Source: Oscillospiraceae bacterium
Lineage (GTDB): Bacteria > Bacillota > Clostridia > Oscillospirales > Ruminococcaceae
Assembly (NCBI GenBank): GCA_020024215.1
Contig: JAHHUC010000011.1
Span: forward strand, 1-40,314
Direction: 5' to 3'
Length of the DNA stretch: 40,314 nucleotides
In this document: one piece after another, positions 31,161 through 39,204 of the stretch
How positions within the stretch are numbered: the first letter of the stretch is position 1
Layout of the letters: every line of letters begins with the position of its first letter
The notes under the pieces: model-generated
What the model saw: the letters and a program-made list of their open reading frames with translations, nothing else
Told to the model about the DNA's origin: nothing
Databases searched by the model: none
Program-made: the position numbers and the translations under genes

Positions 31161-32471
31161 TTATTTGCTTATGTCGCTGCCTATATGAAACGAAGCTGAA
31201 AGCTCCTCAAAGGACATTGTATATCCCGGATAGCTTTCTGTCGGTATATAGCATACATACCTCTTGGAGCCTATCTCCGACAAAAGCTTATAATCGTGTA
31301 TCTGCAGCTTATCCTGATATTCATTTTTATCAACAACATTTATCCTTAAAATCTCAGCCACATTTTCGCTGCCGTTGTAGATGTAAAATCTCCATTCTCC
31401 TGTGTCGCTCTGCTTTTTTACCGTGACAGAATTTCCCCAGCTTTTGGGCATTTCCAGATAATAGTTGTCCTCCTCGTTGTATATGAGCCTTTTTATATAC
31501 TGCGCCTCTCCGTTTTTAAGTGTGACAAAGGATGTGACATAAAGCCTGTCGCTCTCCTTTGCCTCCTCGTATCCTGCAAGCACGGACGTGACGGGAATGT
31601 CCAAAATTCCGTCGGAATTTACATCGGAGACAACAAAGGGGGATTTTTGCCTTATAAAGCTTTCATATATGCCAACCTCCTCTGCGTCAAGCTCTGATAT
31701 GGTGGAATTGTCAACTGCGGCCAGCTTTGTTTCCGTGCTTCCTGAGGAGAGCAGCACATCGGCAAATATGCAGTTAAGATTATCCGTCAGCCTGCCGAAT
31801 TTAAGCTGCTTATATTCCTTTATATTCTCCGGCATGGATAAAAGCCCGGCGGTGACTATTTTTCCTGCCCTGAATTTTACAAGCCTCAAGCTGGAGCGGG
31901 TTTTGGTCTTTGTGGCGAGAATTATTTCCATAAGCTCATTTTCATCCACATTTTCCAAAAGCATATCCGTGTATATAAATTCCACATCGTGGTCCTTTTT
32001 GGCATCGCTGCCGTCAAAGCTGTATATGCAGCAGGAGGAATATTCCTCACCCGGTATCGCCCAGCCCACCACAATGTTTTCCCTGTTGGAGTCGGTTATC
32101 TTTGCAAAGGACACCATGTCTATGTCAGAGGAGGCGGCAGGAATTTCCCTCACCGACTGCCACACACCGTCCTTCTGCCGAAGAAAGCTTATCCATGTGG
32201 AAACAGAATCCCCTGTTTTCAGCTCATAGAAGGCAAAGCCCTCCTCAATTCCGTCAGAATCAATGTCCTTGAGAATTACGGCAGACAAATTTTCCCCTCT
32301 TCTTGGATATTTGAACTTAAATGAAGAGGTTCCCACGGCATTCTCCAAAGCGCGGTAGATGCTCTCTTGCTGCTGGCTCATCTTAGGCGGAGACAAAAGC
32401 TCCTCCGCCGATATGGAAAAGGTGCAGGAGGAAAGCAGCAGCGCAAGGAGCAGTGTTGTTATCAGCTTCAA
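31161..32471 (-). CDS. Lipoprotein with calcium-binding-like DxDxDG motifs
   Basis: A 436-residue surface lipoprotein. The lipobox LSSC places the lipidated cysteine at residue 16. The body is beta-rich and carries spaced acidic motifs reminiscent of FG-GAP/VCBS blades: DIDSDG (69-74), NVDENE (174-179) and DVNSDG (283-288). They are about 105 residues apart, suggesting three related repeats or a partial propeller. I do not know a specific family. It starts at TTG after GGAGG. It heads an operon with a response regulator and histidine kinase, so it may sense the envelope or modulate the kinase. The operon has a strong extended -10 promoter. Confidence 0.82.
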   Translation of the reverse strand: MKLITTLLLALLLSSCTFSISAEELLSPPKMSQQQESIYRALENAVGTSSFKFKYPRRGENLSAVILKDIDSDGIEEGFAFYELKTGDSVSTWISFLRQKDGVWQSVREIPAASSDIDMVSFAKITDSNRENIVVGWAIPGEEYSSCCIYSFDGSDAKKDHDVEFIYTDMLLENVDENELMEIILATKTKTRSSLRLVKFRAGKIVTAGLLSMPENIKEYKQLKFGRLTDNLNCIFADVLLSSGSTETKLAAVDNSTISELDAEEVGIYESFIRQKSPFVVSDVNSDGILDIPVTSVLAGYEEAKESDRLYVTSFVTLKNGEAQYIKRLIYNEEDNYYLEMPKSWGNSVTVKKQSDTGEWRFYIYNGSENVAEILRINVVDKNEYQDKLQIHDYKLLSEIGSKRYVCYIPTESYPGYTMSFEELSASFHIGSDISK

Positions 32472-32524
32472 AATTTTTCCTCCCTCTTAAAATCAGGCGC
32501 AATACCTCACTGTAATCATACCTT

Positions 32525-32552
32525 ATTATACCACTGTCACAAATGCTGTCAA
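32525..32552 (-). promoter_or_regulatory. sigma-A promoter of the lipoprotein-RR-HK operon
   Basis: On minus: TTGACA (32552-32547), 16-bp spacer, TATAAT (32530-32525) with TGG before it. Start near 32518, leader about 47 nt. Confidence 0.82.
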
Positions 32553-32556
32553 TAAC

Positions 32557-32585
32557 TTTACCCCGAGAGGAAAATTTGGTATAAT
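32557..32585 (+). promoter_or_regulatory. Promoter of the asparaginase gene
   Basis: TTTACC (32557-32562), 17-bp spacer, TATAAT (32580-32585) with TGG before it (extended -10). Its -35 lies only 4 bp from the -35 of the divergent lipoprotein promoter, so the two may compete or share control. Confidence 0.68.
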
Positions 32586-32630
32586 TCAAAAGGCTTAAAG
32601 CTTAAACCAATATATTAAAAGGAGTCTGTC

Positions 32631-33626
32631 ATGAAAAAAATTCTTCTTTTGACAACAGGCGGCACCATTGCCTCCACACAGGGAGAAAAAGGCCTTACGC
32701 CCACACTTGACGGCGAAAAGCTTCTGTCGCTGATAGGCAGTGTAGACTGTGAGATAACCGTTAAAAATATTCTGGAGCTGGATTCTTCAAACATTCAGCC
32801 GGAGGAGTGGCAGTTCATTGCAAAAAGCGTTTTCACCATGCGAAAGGGCTTTGACGGAGTTGTTATAACGCACGGAACCGACACTATGGCATACACCGCC
32901 TCCATGCTCACCTTTATGCTTAAAAACATAGATATGCCGGTTGTTCTGACAGGCAGCCAGCTTCCCATTGAAACACCGCTTTCTGATGCTCCGGAAAATT
33001 TAAGGTGTGCCCTTTCTATGGCACAAAGCAAAAGGCCGGGAGTTTTTCTTGCATTCAACAGGAAGATTTTTCTGGGCTGCCGCTCGGTGAAGGTCAGGAC
33101 CACCGACTTCAACGCCTTTGAAAGTGTGAATATTCCCCCTGTGGGCACAATAAATTCAAAAGGGCTTGTCATAGATGACAGCCTTATCAAAAAGCCACAG
33201 GGAGAGCCGGAGCTTTTGGATGCTCTGGAAAACAGGATAATGCTGGTAAAGCTCATTCCGGGAATAGACCCTCAGATATTCGATGCCATAGCAAACTTAG
33301 GCTGCCGAGGGGTTGTAATTGAAGCCTTTGGCTCAGGCGGACTTCATTTTGTAAGAAGGGATTTGGTATCTCGTCTGGAGGAATTGGTAAAGAAAAACAT
33401 AGCTGTGGTGGTGTGCAGCCAGTGCCTTTATGAGCAAAGCGACATGACCACCTATGAGGTGGGCAGAAGAGCTTTGGAAAAGGGGGTCATTCCGGCAGGG
33501 GACATGACCAGCGAAAGCGCGGTGACAAAGATGATGTGGGGCTTGGGACAGGGACTTTCTCCCATGGAGCTTTCAGCTCTTTTCAAGGAGAATCTGGCAG
33601 GCGAAATAAGCCCTAAGGAAAAGTAG
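32631..33626 (+). CDS. Asparaginase, bacterial type I-like
   Basis: A 331-residue cytoplasmic enzyme without signal peptide, of the type I (AnsA) branch. The first catalytic threonine lies in LLTTGGTIAST (Thr12). The second motif is VVITHGTDTMAYTA (Thr and Asp near residues 83-84), with the Lys expected from KVRTTDF near 155. It hydrolyses asparagine to aspartate and ammonia; relatives also act in peptide and amide turnover. The start is ATG 32631 with AAAGGAG upstream. Single gene, divergent from the lipoprotein operon. No clear terminator follows before the promoter at 33689. Confidence 0.93.
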   Translation: MKKILLLTTGGTIASTQGEKGLTPTLDGEKLLSLIGSVDCEITVKNILELDSSNIQPEEWQFIAKSVFTMRKGFDGVVITHGTDTMAYTASMLTFMLKNIDMPVVLTGSQLPIETPLSDAPENLRCALSMAQSKRPGVFLAFNRKIFLGCRSVKVRTTDFNAFESVNIPPVGTINSKGLVIDDSLIKKPQGEPELLDALENRIMLVKLIPGIDPQIFDAIANLGCRGVVIEAFGSGGLHFVRRDLVSRLEELVKKNIAVVVCSQCLYEQSDMTTYEVGRRALEKGVIPAGDMTSESAVTKMMWGLGQGLSPMELSALFKENLAGEISPKEK

Positions 33627-33688
33627 TATAAAAACACCCTCCCCCATTGCCCTTTTGTTGCCGATTTGCCGATTTTAAGACTTTTTCA

Positions 33689-33717
33689 TTGACATAAAAG
33701 CCGCAAGAGAGTATTAT
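33689..33717 (+). promoter_or_regulatory. sigma-A promoter of the 2-hydroxyacid dehydrogenase gene
   Basis: TTGACA (33689-33694), 17-bp spacer, TATTAT (33712-33717): near-consensus. The leader of about 135 nt contains a hairpin near 33764-33789 (TCCC/GGGA with flanking ATAT) but no riboswitch I recognise. Confidence 0.82.
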
Positions 33718-33860
33718 TAGGGTGCATTAAAAGTTGTAAGAAGGGGTAAAAAACGCCTTTACATATATTTCCCTTTTGCAGGGAATATAACGCATTTCCT
33801 TCATTTTCAGGCTTATGCCCTTTTTATCAAATTAAAAAAAATCCAGGAGGATGAGTTACA

Positions 33861-34802
33861 ATGAAGTGTTTGATTATTGATGCTGTTCACTCTTCCATCA
33901 AAGAGGAACTGGGAAAGTATATGCAGGTTGATGAGCATATGCTGCCCACACAGGCTGAATTAGCAGCCGAAATCGGCGACTATGACGTTCTCATCATGAG
34001 AGTTGACCCTGCAATAAACAAGGAGATTTTGGATAACGCCAAAAATCTTAAAATCATCGGAGTTTGCTCTGTGGGACTTAACCACATTGACATGGATTAT
34101 GCCAAGGAAAAGGGCATCACTGTATTCAATGCTCCCGGACTTAACGGAAACGCAGTTGCAGAGCTTACCATCTGCAAAATGTTGGAGTTATCCCGCCACA
34201 CCATCCCTGCCTGCATTGATGTCAAGGACAACAAAAACTGGGATAAGTATAAGTTTGTCGGCAGAGAATTAAGAGGCAAGACACTGGGTATTCTGGGCTT
34301 TGGCAGAATCGGTCAGAGAGTTGGAGAAATTGCGAGGGTATTCAAGATGGATGTTGTCGCATATGACCCCTATCTCCCTGCTGATGTATTTAAAGAGCAG
34401 CACGCAAAGAGCATGAGCATCAAGGAGGTTCTGGAGGTTTCCGACTTCATCACTATCCATATGCCCTTAAATGACGAGACACGCAACCTCTTCAATGCAG
34501 AGTCCATCAAGAGCATGAAGGATGACGCAGTTGTTCTCAACATGGCCCGCGGCGGAATTGTAAACGAGAAGGATATGTATGAAGCCCTCAAGGCAGGAAA
34601 GATTGGCGGCTATGCCTCCGACGTTATGGAAAATGAGTTAGGCGGCGGCGGTCTTACAGAGGGCGCAGGCTTTGACTCCCCCTTGTTTACCTGCGACAAC
34701 TTCATCGTAACTCCTCACTTAGGCGCTCAGACAGTTGATGCTTCCCGTGACATCGGAGCTCACATCATTTCCAAGGTGAAGGAAGCTCTCAAGCTCAATT
34801 AG
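33861..34802 (+). CDS. D-isomer-specific 2-hydroxyacid dehydrogenase, phosphoglycerate dehydrogenase-like
   Basis: A 313-residue NAD-dependent dehydrogenase. The NAD loop is LGILGFGRIGQRVGE (GxGxxG near residues 147-152), with Asp after the second strand (VVAYDPY). The catalytic triad region has Arg in VLNMARGGIVNE, an acidic segment in ASDVMENE, and the terminal PHLGAQT His. It resembles the SerA catalytic core but lacks the ACT/ASB domain, so 3-phosphoglycerate or another 2-hydroxyacid may be the substrate. Codon use is biased (AAG, ATC, GTT), unlike most neighbours, and with the strong promoter and AGGAGG site this suggests high expression. Monocistronic. Confidence 0.92.
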   Translation: MKCLIIDAVHSSIKEELGKYMQVDEHMLPTQAELAAEIGDYDVLIMRVDPAINKEILDNAKNLKIIGVCSVGLNHIDMDYAKEKGITVFNAPGLNGNAVAELTICKMLELSRHTIPACIDVKDNKNWDKYKFVGRELRGKTLGILGFGRIGQRVGEIARVFKMDVVAYDPYLPADVFKEQHAKSMSIKEVLEVSDFITIHMPLNDETRNLFNAESIKSMKDDAVVLNMARGGIVNEKDMYEALKAGKIGGYASDVMENELGGGGLTEGAGFDSPLFTCDNFIVTPHLGAQTVDASRDIGAHIISKVKEALKLN

Positions 34803-34875
34803 TGTTTAGTTAAATATCTCCCAAAGACATTTGATGAGTTGAATTTGTATTCTTATAATGAGAATACTGCACTGT

Positions 34876-34913
34876 AAAAGCGAAGATGTGGCAGGATCAT
34901 AGCTTCGCTTTTT
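34876..34913 (+). terminator. Terminator after the 2-hydroxyacid dehydrogenase gene
   Basis: AAAAGCGAAG (34876-34885) pairs with CTTCGCTTTT (34903-34912) and ends in five T. Confidence 0.88.
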
Positions 34914-34950
34914 GTATATTGCCCCGGTTATGTGTAAAAAGAGGTGTTTT

Positions 34951-35691
34951 ATGAAAGACGGCAAAAAAGACTTCCTGCTTTCAAAAATAAAGATCGTATT
35001 TTGTGTTCTGTTTATTCTTTTTATGGTCGGCGGAAGCTTTCCCACAGGCTGGATATATGACATAGGTGTGGGCACCGGAACAAATCAGGGACAAAAGCCG
35101 AGTCCCGATGTGCAGATTATCAAAAGCAGGGAAGAAATCCATGATTTTTTTAAGAATAAAAAACCTGCCGCAATTTCAAGCAAAGTCTTTGTCAAATGCC
35201 CCCTAATGCGCCTGAGAGACACCGGCACAAAAGGAGGCCATGTGCGTTATGTTCCAAAGCTTAGAGTGAGAAGGATCTCTAAAATTGATGAGTATAACAG
35301 ATTTGTATACCCGGTTAATTTTTCTCAAACATTTTCCAAAACCTTTTTCTCCGGGGCTTTCTATAATACTTATTATTTGGCTCAGCTGGAGGACGGCTCC
35401 TATCTCTGCGTCTTTTTTGACGATTACCTCAAGCTAAAAAACCTTTTTGGAAATGAGGTAGAGCTGCCTGTGGGCTATGTAAGAGAAAGTACAAAAGAAG
35501 AACAAAATATGCTCAAAAAGATGGCAAACGATTACGATGTGGATGTCAAGCTGGTTTTGGATATGTACCGAGACGGAAAATACTCCAAATTTTTTGATAT
35601 GTGCCTGCGTATCCTGCTTGCTGCCGTTGTTATTTTTGTGTTTAAAAAGCACAGCCTGAGAGTTAAGAAAAAGGCAGAGGCTCAAAGATAA
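34951..35691 (+). CDS. Hypothetical protein with two membrane helices
   Basis: A 246-residue protein I do not recognise. An N-terminal membrane segment lies at about residues 11-35 (KIVFCVLFILFMVGG), a C-terminal one at about 208-228 (FDMCLRILLAAVVIFVFKK), and the tail is basic. The 170 residues between would be outside the cell if both helices span. They include a basic central part (VPKLRVRRISKID) and a YYLAQLEDGSYLCVFFDD beta hairpin. I start at ATG 34951 after AGAGGTG; the in-frame extension to 34912 overlaps the preceding terminator. The terminator before it and another after it suggest a separate unit, though no strong promoter is visible. Confidence 0.75.
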   Translation: MKDGKKDFLLSKIKIVFCVLFILFMVGGSFPTGWIYDIGVGTGTNQGQKPSPDVQIIKSREEIHDFFKNKKPAAISSKVFVKCPLMRLRDTGTKGGHVRYVPKLRVRRISKIDEYNRFVYPVNFSQTFSKTFFSGAFYNTYYLAQLEDGSYLCVFFDDYLKLKNLFGNEVELPVGYVRESTKEEQNMLKKMANDYDVDVKLVLDMYRDGKYSKFFDMCLRILLAAVVIFVFKKHSLRVKKKAEAQR

Positions 35692-35734
35692 AAAACAAAA
35701 GTGCATACAATTAAAAATGTGAACTGCATAACGC

Positions 35735-35774
35735 AAAACGGCTGCAAAGGAATTTTCCAATGCAGCCGTTTTTC
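35735..35774. terminator. Bidirectional terminator
   Basis: AAAACGGCTGCA (35735-35746) and TGCAGCCGTTTT (35761-35772) form a 12-bp stem with T runs in both directions. An outer AATGTGAA/TTCACATT pair can extend it. It separates the converging genes ending at 35691 (plus) and 35883 (minus). Confidence 0.88.
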
Positions 35775-35796
35775 ACATTTAATACCTCATAATTTC

Positions 35797-35818
35797 CCCC
35801 CACCTTTATGGGTGGGGG
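35797..35818. repeat. GC-rich hairpin
   Basis: CCCCCACC (35797-35804) pairs with GGTGGGGG (35811-35818), 6-nt loop. It has no T tract. It lies between the bidirectional terminator and the end of the YfcC gene; it could be a second stop signal for the minus operon or a dispersed repeat. Confidence 0.5.
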
Positions 35819-35882
35819 ATATTTCTGTGCAGACTTTTTAAACAAGAAATAATGCTTGCACAAAGCCTTAATGAAAAGCTCT

Positions 35883-37280
35883 CTATATTCCCATAAATAC
35901 TGCGGCAGAAATTATCAAAGCCTGAGCAGCATAAAGAAGCACAAAAAGCGGAATAAAGAATTTCCACCATTTTTCAAATGATATTCCGGAAATTCCCAAG
36001 CCCACTGCAATTCCGCAGGTTGGGAACAGCATATTTGAAAATCCATCTCCAAATTGGTAGGCAAGGCAGGTAACCTGTCTGCTCACTCCCAGAAAATCTC
36101 CGAGAGGTACCAATATAGGAAGAGAGACTGCTGCTTGTCCTGTGGAGGAGGGGATAAAGAAGTTGATGAGCGTCTGAAGCAGCAGCATACCCTGTGCAGC
36201 CAAAATTGCAGGGAGACCCTGAAGCAATGAGGAAGCGTAATAAATTATTGTATCAATAATCATTGCATCCTGCAAAATCACCAGTATGGCTCTTGCAAGG
36301 CCTACTACCAAAGCGCCCATTGTTATGCCTGCGGCGCCTTTTATAAATTCTTTTGCTATTTCATCAGGCTTAAGTCCGTCAACAGCTCCTGCAAAAATGC
36401 CCATAAAAACAAACATTCCTGCCAGCTCCGCATTGCCCCATCCGGCTTTTAGCGTACCATAAAGAATTATTCCTATACAGATGATGATACATGTCATTAT
36501 AATCTTGTGCTTTTTGGTTATCGCTGTATTTTCCATGCTTTCCTTGCTGAAATTCATCTCCAGCTTTTCACCGTTTAAAAGACTTTTTGAAGAATCTTTT
36601 GCAACCTTCTGACCATAGTAGAATATGTACCCTATTCCAATTGCGCTGAAAATAAAAAACGCAGCAACCCTAAAGCCCATGGCTGAGAAAATGGGAAGTC
36701 CTGCTATTGCCTGAGACACCACAACAGAAAACGGATTCAATGTGGCTGCAGACCAGCCTATGCTTCTTCCCAATTCCAATATGGCATAGCCTGCAAGAGC
36801 ATCATAGCCCAAGGCTACCCCCAATGCCATCATCACAGGTATAAGACCATTATACTCATTCACCATACCGAACATAGATGAACCGGCTGCAAAAATCAAA
36901 AAGGACAGCGGAATCAATATTTTTGCCTGCTTTGAATATTTCTTCAGCATACCTCCTAAAAAAGCGTCGAAGGTTCCGGAATCTATAACCATTTTGAATG
37001 CTCCGTTTACAAGGAAAATAAGCATGGTGACCTCTGCGCCTCCCACAAGTCCCTTGTGCAAAGAGGCTAAAATGTCTATAAGCGTTGCCGGATTGTTTTT
37101 TTCATGAAATTTAAAGGTACCGGGAATAACAACATTTCTCGCAACTCCATTTACCTCTATTTCCTGTGTTTCAAATCCTCCGGCAGGTATAAACCATGTC
37201 AAAGCCGCAACAAGGAATATGATAGAGAAAATTATTACATAAACATGGGGCACTTTAATATTTTTTCTTTTTTTCTCCAT
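35883..37280 (-). CDS. YfcC family membrane transporter
   Basis: A 465-residue protein with about 11-12 membrane segments. It has the family start KVPHVYVIIFSIIFLVAALTWFIPAGGF, the GSSMFGMVNEYNGLIPVM segment near residue 132, and the C-terminal NFFIPSSTGQAAVSLPILVPLGDF motif near residue 385, followed by QFGDGFSNMLFPT. YfcC proteins belong to the ion-transporter superfamily and are usually annotated as carriers of basic amino acids, C4-dicarboxylates or peptides; specificity is unproven. It is last in the EamA-proC-M19-YfcC operon, 11 nt after the dipeptidase-like gene, which makes uptake of a peptide or amino acid handled by those enzymes plausible. Confidence 0.9.
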   Translation of the reverse strand: MEKKRKNIKVPHVYVIIFSIIFLVAALTWFIPAGGFETQEIEVNGVARNVVIPGTFKFHEKNNPATLIDILASLHKGLVGGAEVTMLIFLVNGAFKMVIDSGTFDAFLGGMLKKYSKQAKILIPLSFLIFAAGSSMFGMVNEYNGLIPVMMALGVALGYDALAGYAILELGRSIGWSAATLNPFSVVVSQAIAGLPIFSAMGFRVAAFFIFSAIGIGYIFYYGQKVAKDSSKSLLNGEKLEMNFSKESMENTAITKKHKIIMTCIIICIGIILYGTLKAGWGNAELAGMFVFMGIFAGAVDGLKPDEIAKEFIKGAAGITMGALVVGLARAILVILQDAMIIDTIIYYASSLLQGLPAILAAQGMLLLQTLINFFIPSSTGQAAVSLPILVPLGDFLGVSRQVTCLAYQFGDGFSNMLFPTCGIAVGLGISGISFEKWWKFFIPLFVLLYAAQALIISAAVFMGI

Positions 37281-37291
37281 GTCACATCCCC

Positions 37292-38296
37292 CTATCTCCA
37301 GCTAGCCTTTATCACTCTTAAAAGATTTCCGCCTGAAAATTTTTCGATTTCCTCTTCTTTGTATCCCCTGCGGCGCATTTCTGACCTTACGTTTTCCAAT
37401 TCCCAGCAGCCTGAAAATCCTTTGGCGTGTCTTTCATCAGCTTTTGTTCCCACAGCTGCATTGTATTCACCAACTACCTTTGAGAACAATGCGGCCTGCT
37501 CCACTGTTCCAACCTCATCAAGAGTGCCATCCAGTGTATTGTCGCAGCCGAAGGAAATATGATCTATGCCGATAAGTTCCTTTACATAGTCAATGTGATC
37601 TACAAAGTCCTTCACATCCGGGCGGCATCCCTTTTCCTTTTTCCAACACAGAGGCCCCCAGGGGGAAATTCCTATAACACCATTGTTTTCCTTTAGTGCA
37701 AAAAGCATTTCATCCGTCTTTGTTCTTACGCTTGGCGTTATGCTGTAAGCTCCTGAATGTGTAATTGCCACAGGCCTTTTGCTGTATCTTAATATATCCA
37801 TAGTGGTTTTTGCTCCGCAATGGGAGGCATCTGCCAACATTCCCATCTCATTTATTCTGTCAAGAAAGGCTCTTCCAAAATCCGTCAAACCTCCGTCATA
37901 AGTTTCAGAACAGCCGGAGCCCATAAATCCGGTATTGTTATATGTCATCTGAACAACTCTCACTCCAAGCTCGTAAAATACCCTCAGCTGTTGGAATGAA
38001 TTTTCTATTGGGCCCGGATCTTGAAATGCAAGCACAATTGATTTTAATCCCCTTTCCTTAAGAGAATACATATCGTCAACCGTTCTGGCAATTTTTAAGC
38101 CATGCTCGCTGTTGTCAAGAAGATTGTAAATTCCCCCTATGGCCTTTGTGCAGGCCGTGTACCCATCTTCAGACGATGGAATTGTAAGGAAAAAAACATC
38201 TACATCACATTCTAAAACCTTATCTGTAACCCCAATAAATCCAACCTTGGCTTCTGTAAATGCACAACCATCAATTACAAGATTTCTGCTTTTCAT
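37292..38296 (-). CDS. M19 (renal dipeptidase)-like protein with altered metal site
   Basis: A 334-residue amidohydrolase-fold protein clearly related to membrane dipeptidases. It has LRVFYELGVRVVQMTYNNTGF, GGLTDFGRAFLDRINEMGM, DASHCG (His159) and AITHSGAYS (His180), then a GVIGISPWG segment. The canonical N-terminal HxD of the family (in VIDGHND) reads VIDGCAF here (residues 7-13), and the bridging Glu region reads FQD (91-93). So two of the usual metal ligand groups are missing while the His pair is kept. A subfamily of such proteins exists; whether they hydrolyse dipeptides is unclear. The start is ATG 38296 with AAAGGA upstream; a GTG at 38326 overlapping proC is the alternative. Confidence 0.88.
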   Translation of the reverse strand: MKSRNLVIDGCAFTEAKVGFIGVTDKVLECDVDVFFLTIPSSEDGYTACTKAIGGIYNLLDNSEHGLKIARTVDDMYSLKERGLKSIVLAFQDPGPIENSFQQLRVFYELGVRVVQMTYNNTGFMGSGCSETYDGGLTDFGRAFLDRINEMGMLADASHCGAKTTMDILRYSKRPVAITHSGAYSITPSVRTKTDEMLFALKENNGVIGISPWGPLCWKKEKGCRPDVKDFVDHIDYVKELIGIDHISFGCDNTLDGTLDEVGTVEQAALFSKVVGEYNAAVGTKADERHAKGFSGCWELENVRSEMRRRGYKEEEIEKFSGGNLLRVIKASWR

Positions 38297-38322
38297 ATCT
38301 CTGAGTTCCTTTCTCAATTCCC

Positions 38323-39177
38323 TCACACTCTATTTGCCACATCGATCATTCGTTTCATTCCGGATTCGACTGCGTCCATTACAGCTGCCCTGAAGCCTGA
38401 GGATTCCAGCGCTCTGACACCTGCTATTGTGCCGCCGCCGGGGGTGCACACATTGTCCTTTAAAATTTCCGGATGCATATTTTTTTCAAGGATCATTGTG
38501 CCTGTGCCCACAAGAGTCTTTGCAGCCAATTCCACAGCCATGCTTCTGGGAAGCCCCATCTCGACACCGCCGTCAGCCATCGCCTGAATGAACATGGCGG
38601 CATAGGCAGGCCCGCAGCCGCTGACACTTGTCAAAGGGTCTATAAGCTCCTCGGGCAGAAGGTATGCCTTTCCCACCGAATTGAATATTTCCAAAGCTAT
38701 CCTTCCGTCCTGCTCTGTGGCATTTTTGCCCAACGCCACACCGGCTGCACCCTGCTTTACCAGCATCGGAGTATTGGGCATAACCCTTATAACATGCGCC
38801 TTTTTCACATAGCCTTCAATGTAATTGAGCGTAACTCCCCCCATTATTGACAAAAAAATCGGCATCCTTTCGTCAATTTTAAGAGCCAAATCAAGAAGTA
38901 TCTTGGGGGCTGCCTGCGGAATTGTTCCCATGATCACAACATCGGCTTCATCCAAAAGGTCCATTCCCCCCTGATTTTCAAAGCTTTCTGATGAGTATAT
39001 GGTATTTATGCCGTAGCTCTCCTTCAAATATGAAAGTCGGGAGGCGGAAACGTCTGTCACATACACATTCTCCTTTCTGACAAGCCCGGAAGAGAACATT
39101 CCGGAAATGATGGCCTCAGACATTCTCCCCCCGCCTATGAAGCCCACCTTTTTGTTTCCAATCTCGCTCATGCTCAT
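38323..39177 (-). CDS. proC: Pyrroline-5-carboxylate reductase
   Basis: A 284-residue ProC. The NAD(P)H-binding motif is VGFIGGGRMSEAII (about residues 11-24), followed by VIRVMPNTPMLVKQGA (about 129-144), the SVSGCGPAYAAMFIQAM substrate/dimer motif (about 179-195) and CTPGGGTIAGVRALE (about 243-257). It reduces pyrroline-5-carboxylate to proline. An ATG two codons later (39171) fits the AAGGAG site better in spacing. It lies between the EamA transporter gene (27 nt gap) and the M19-like gene. ProC in a transporter/peptidase operon rather than with proA and proB may serve catabolic or salvage use, or act on a related imine. Confidence 0.94.
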   Translation of the reverse strand: MSMSEIGNKKVGFIGGGRMSEAIISGMFSSGLVRKENVYVTDVSASRLSYLKESYGINTIYSSESFENQGGMDLLDEADVVIMGTIPQAAPKILLDLALKIDERMPIFLSIMGGVTLNYIEGYVKKAHVIRVMPNTPMLVKQGAAGVALGKNATEQDGRIALEIFNSVGKAYLLPEELIDPLTSVSGCGPAYAAMFIQAMADGGVEMGLPRSMAVELAAKTLVGTGTMILEKNMHPEILKDNVCTPGGGTIAGVRALESSGFRAAVMDAVESGMKRMIDVANRV

Positions 39178-39204
39178 CGTCTCCTTTTAAAAATTTTTGC
39201 CTGT

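Noticed and set aside
33718..33860. Riboswitch in the dehydrogenase leader
   Set aside because: One simple hairpin (33764-33789) is visible but no conserved core of a known class.
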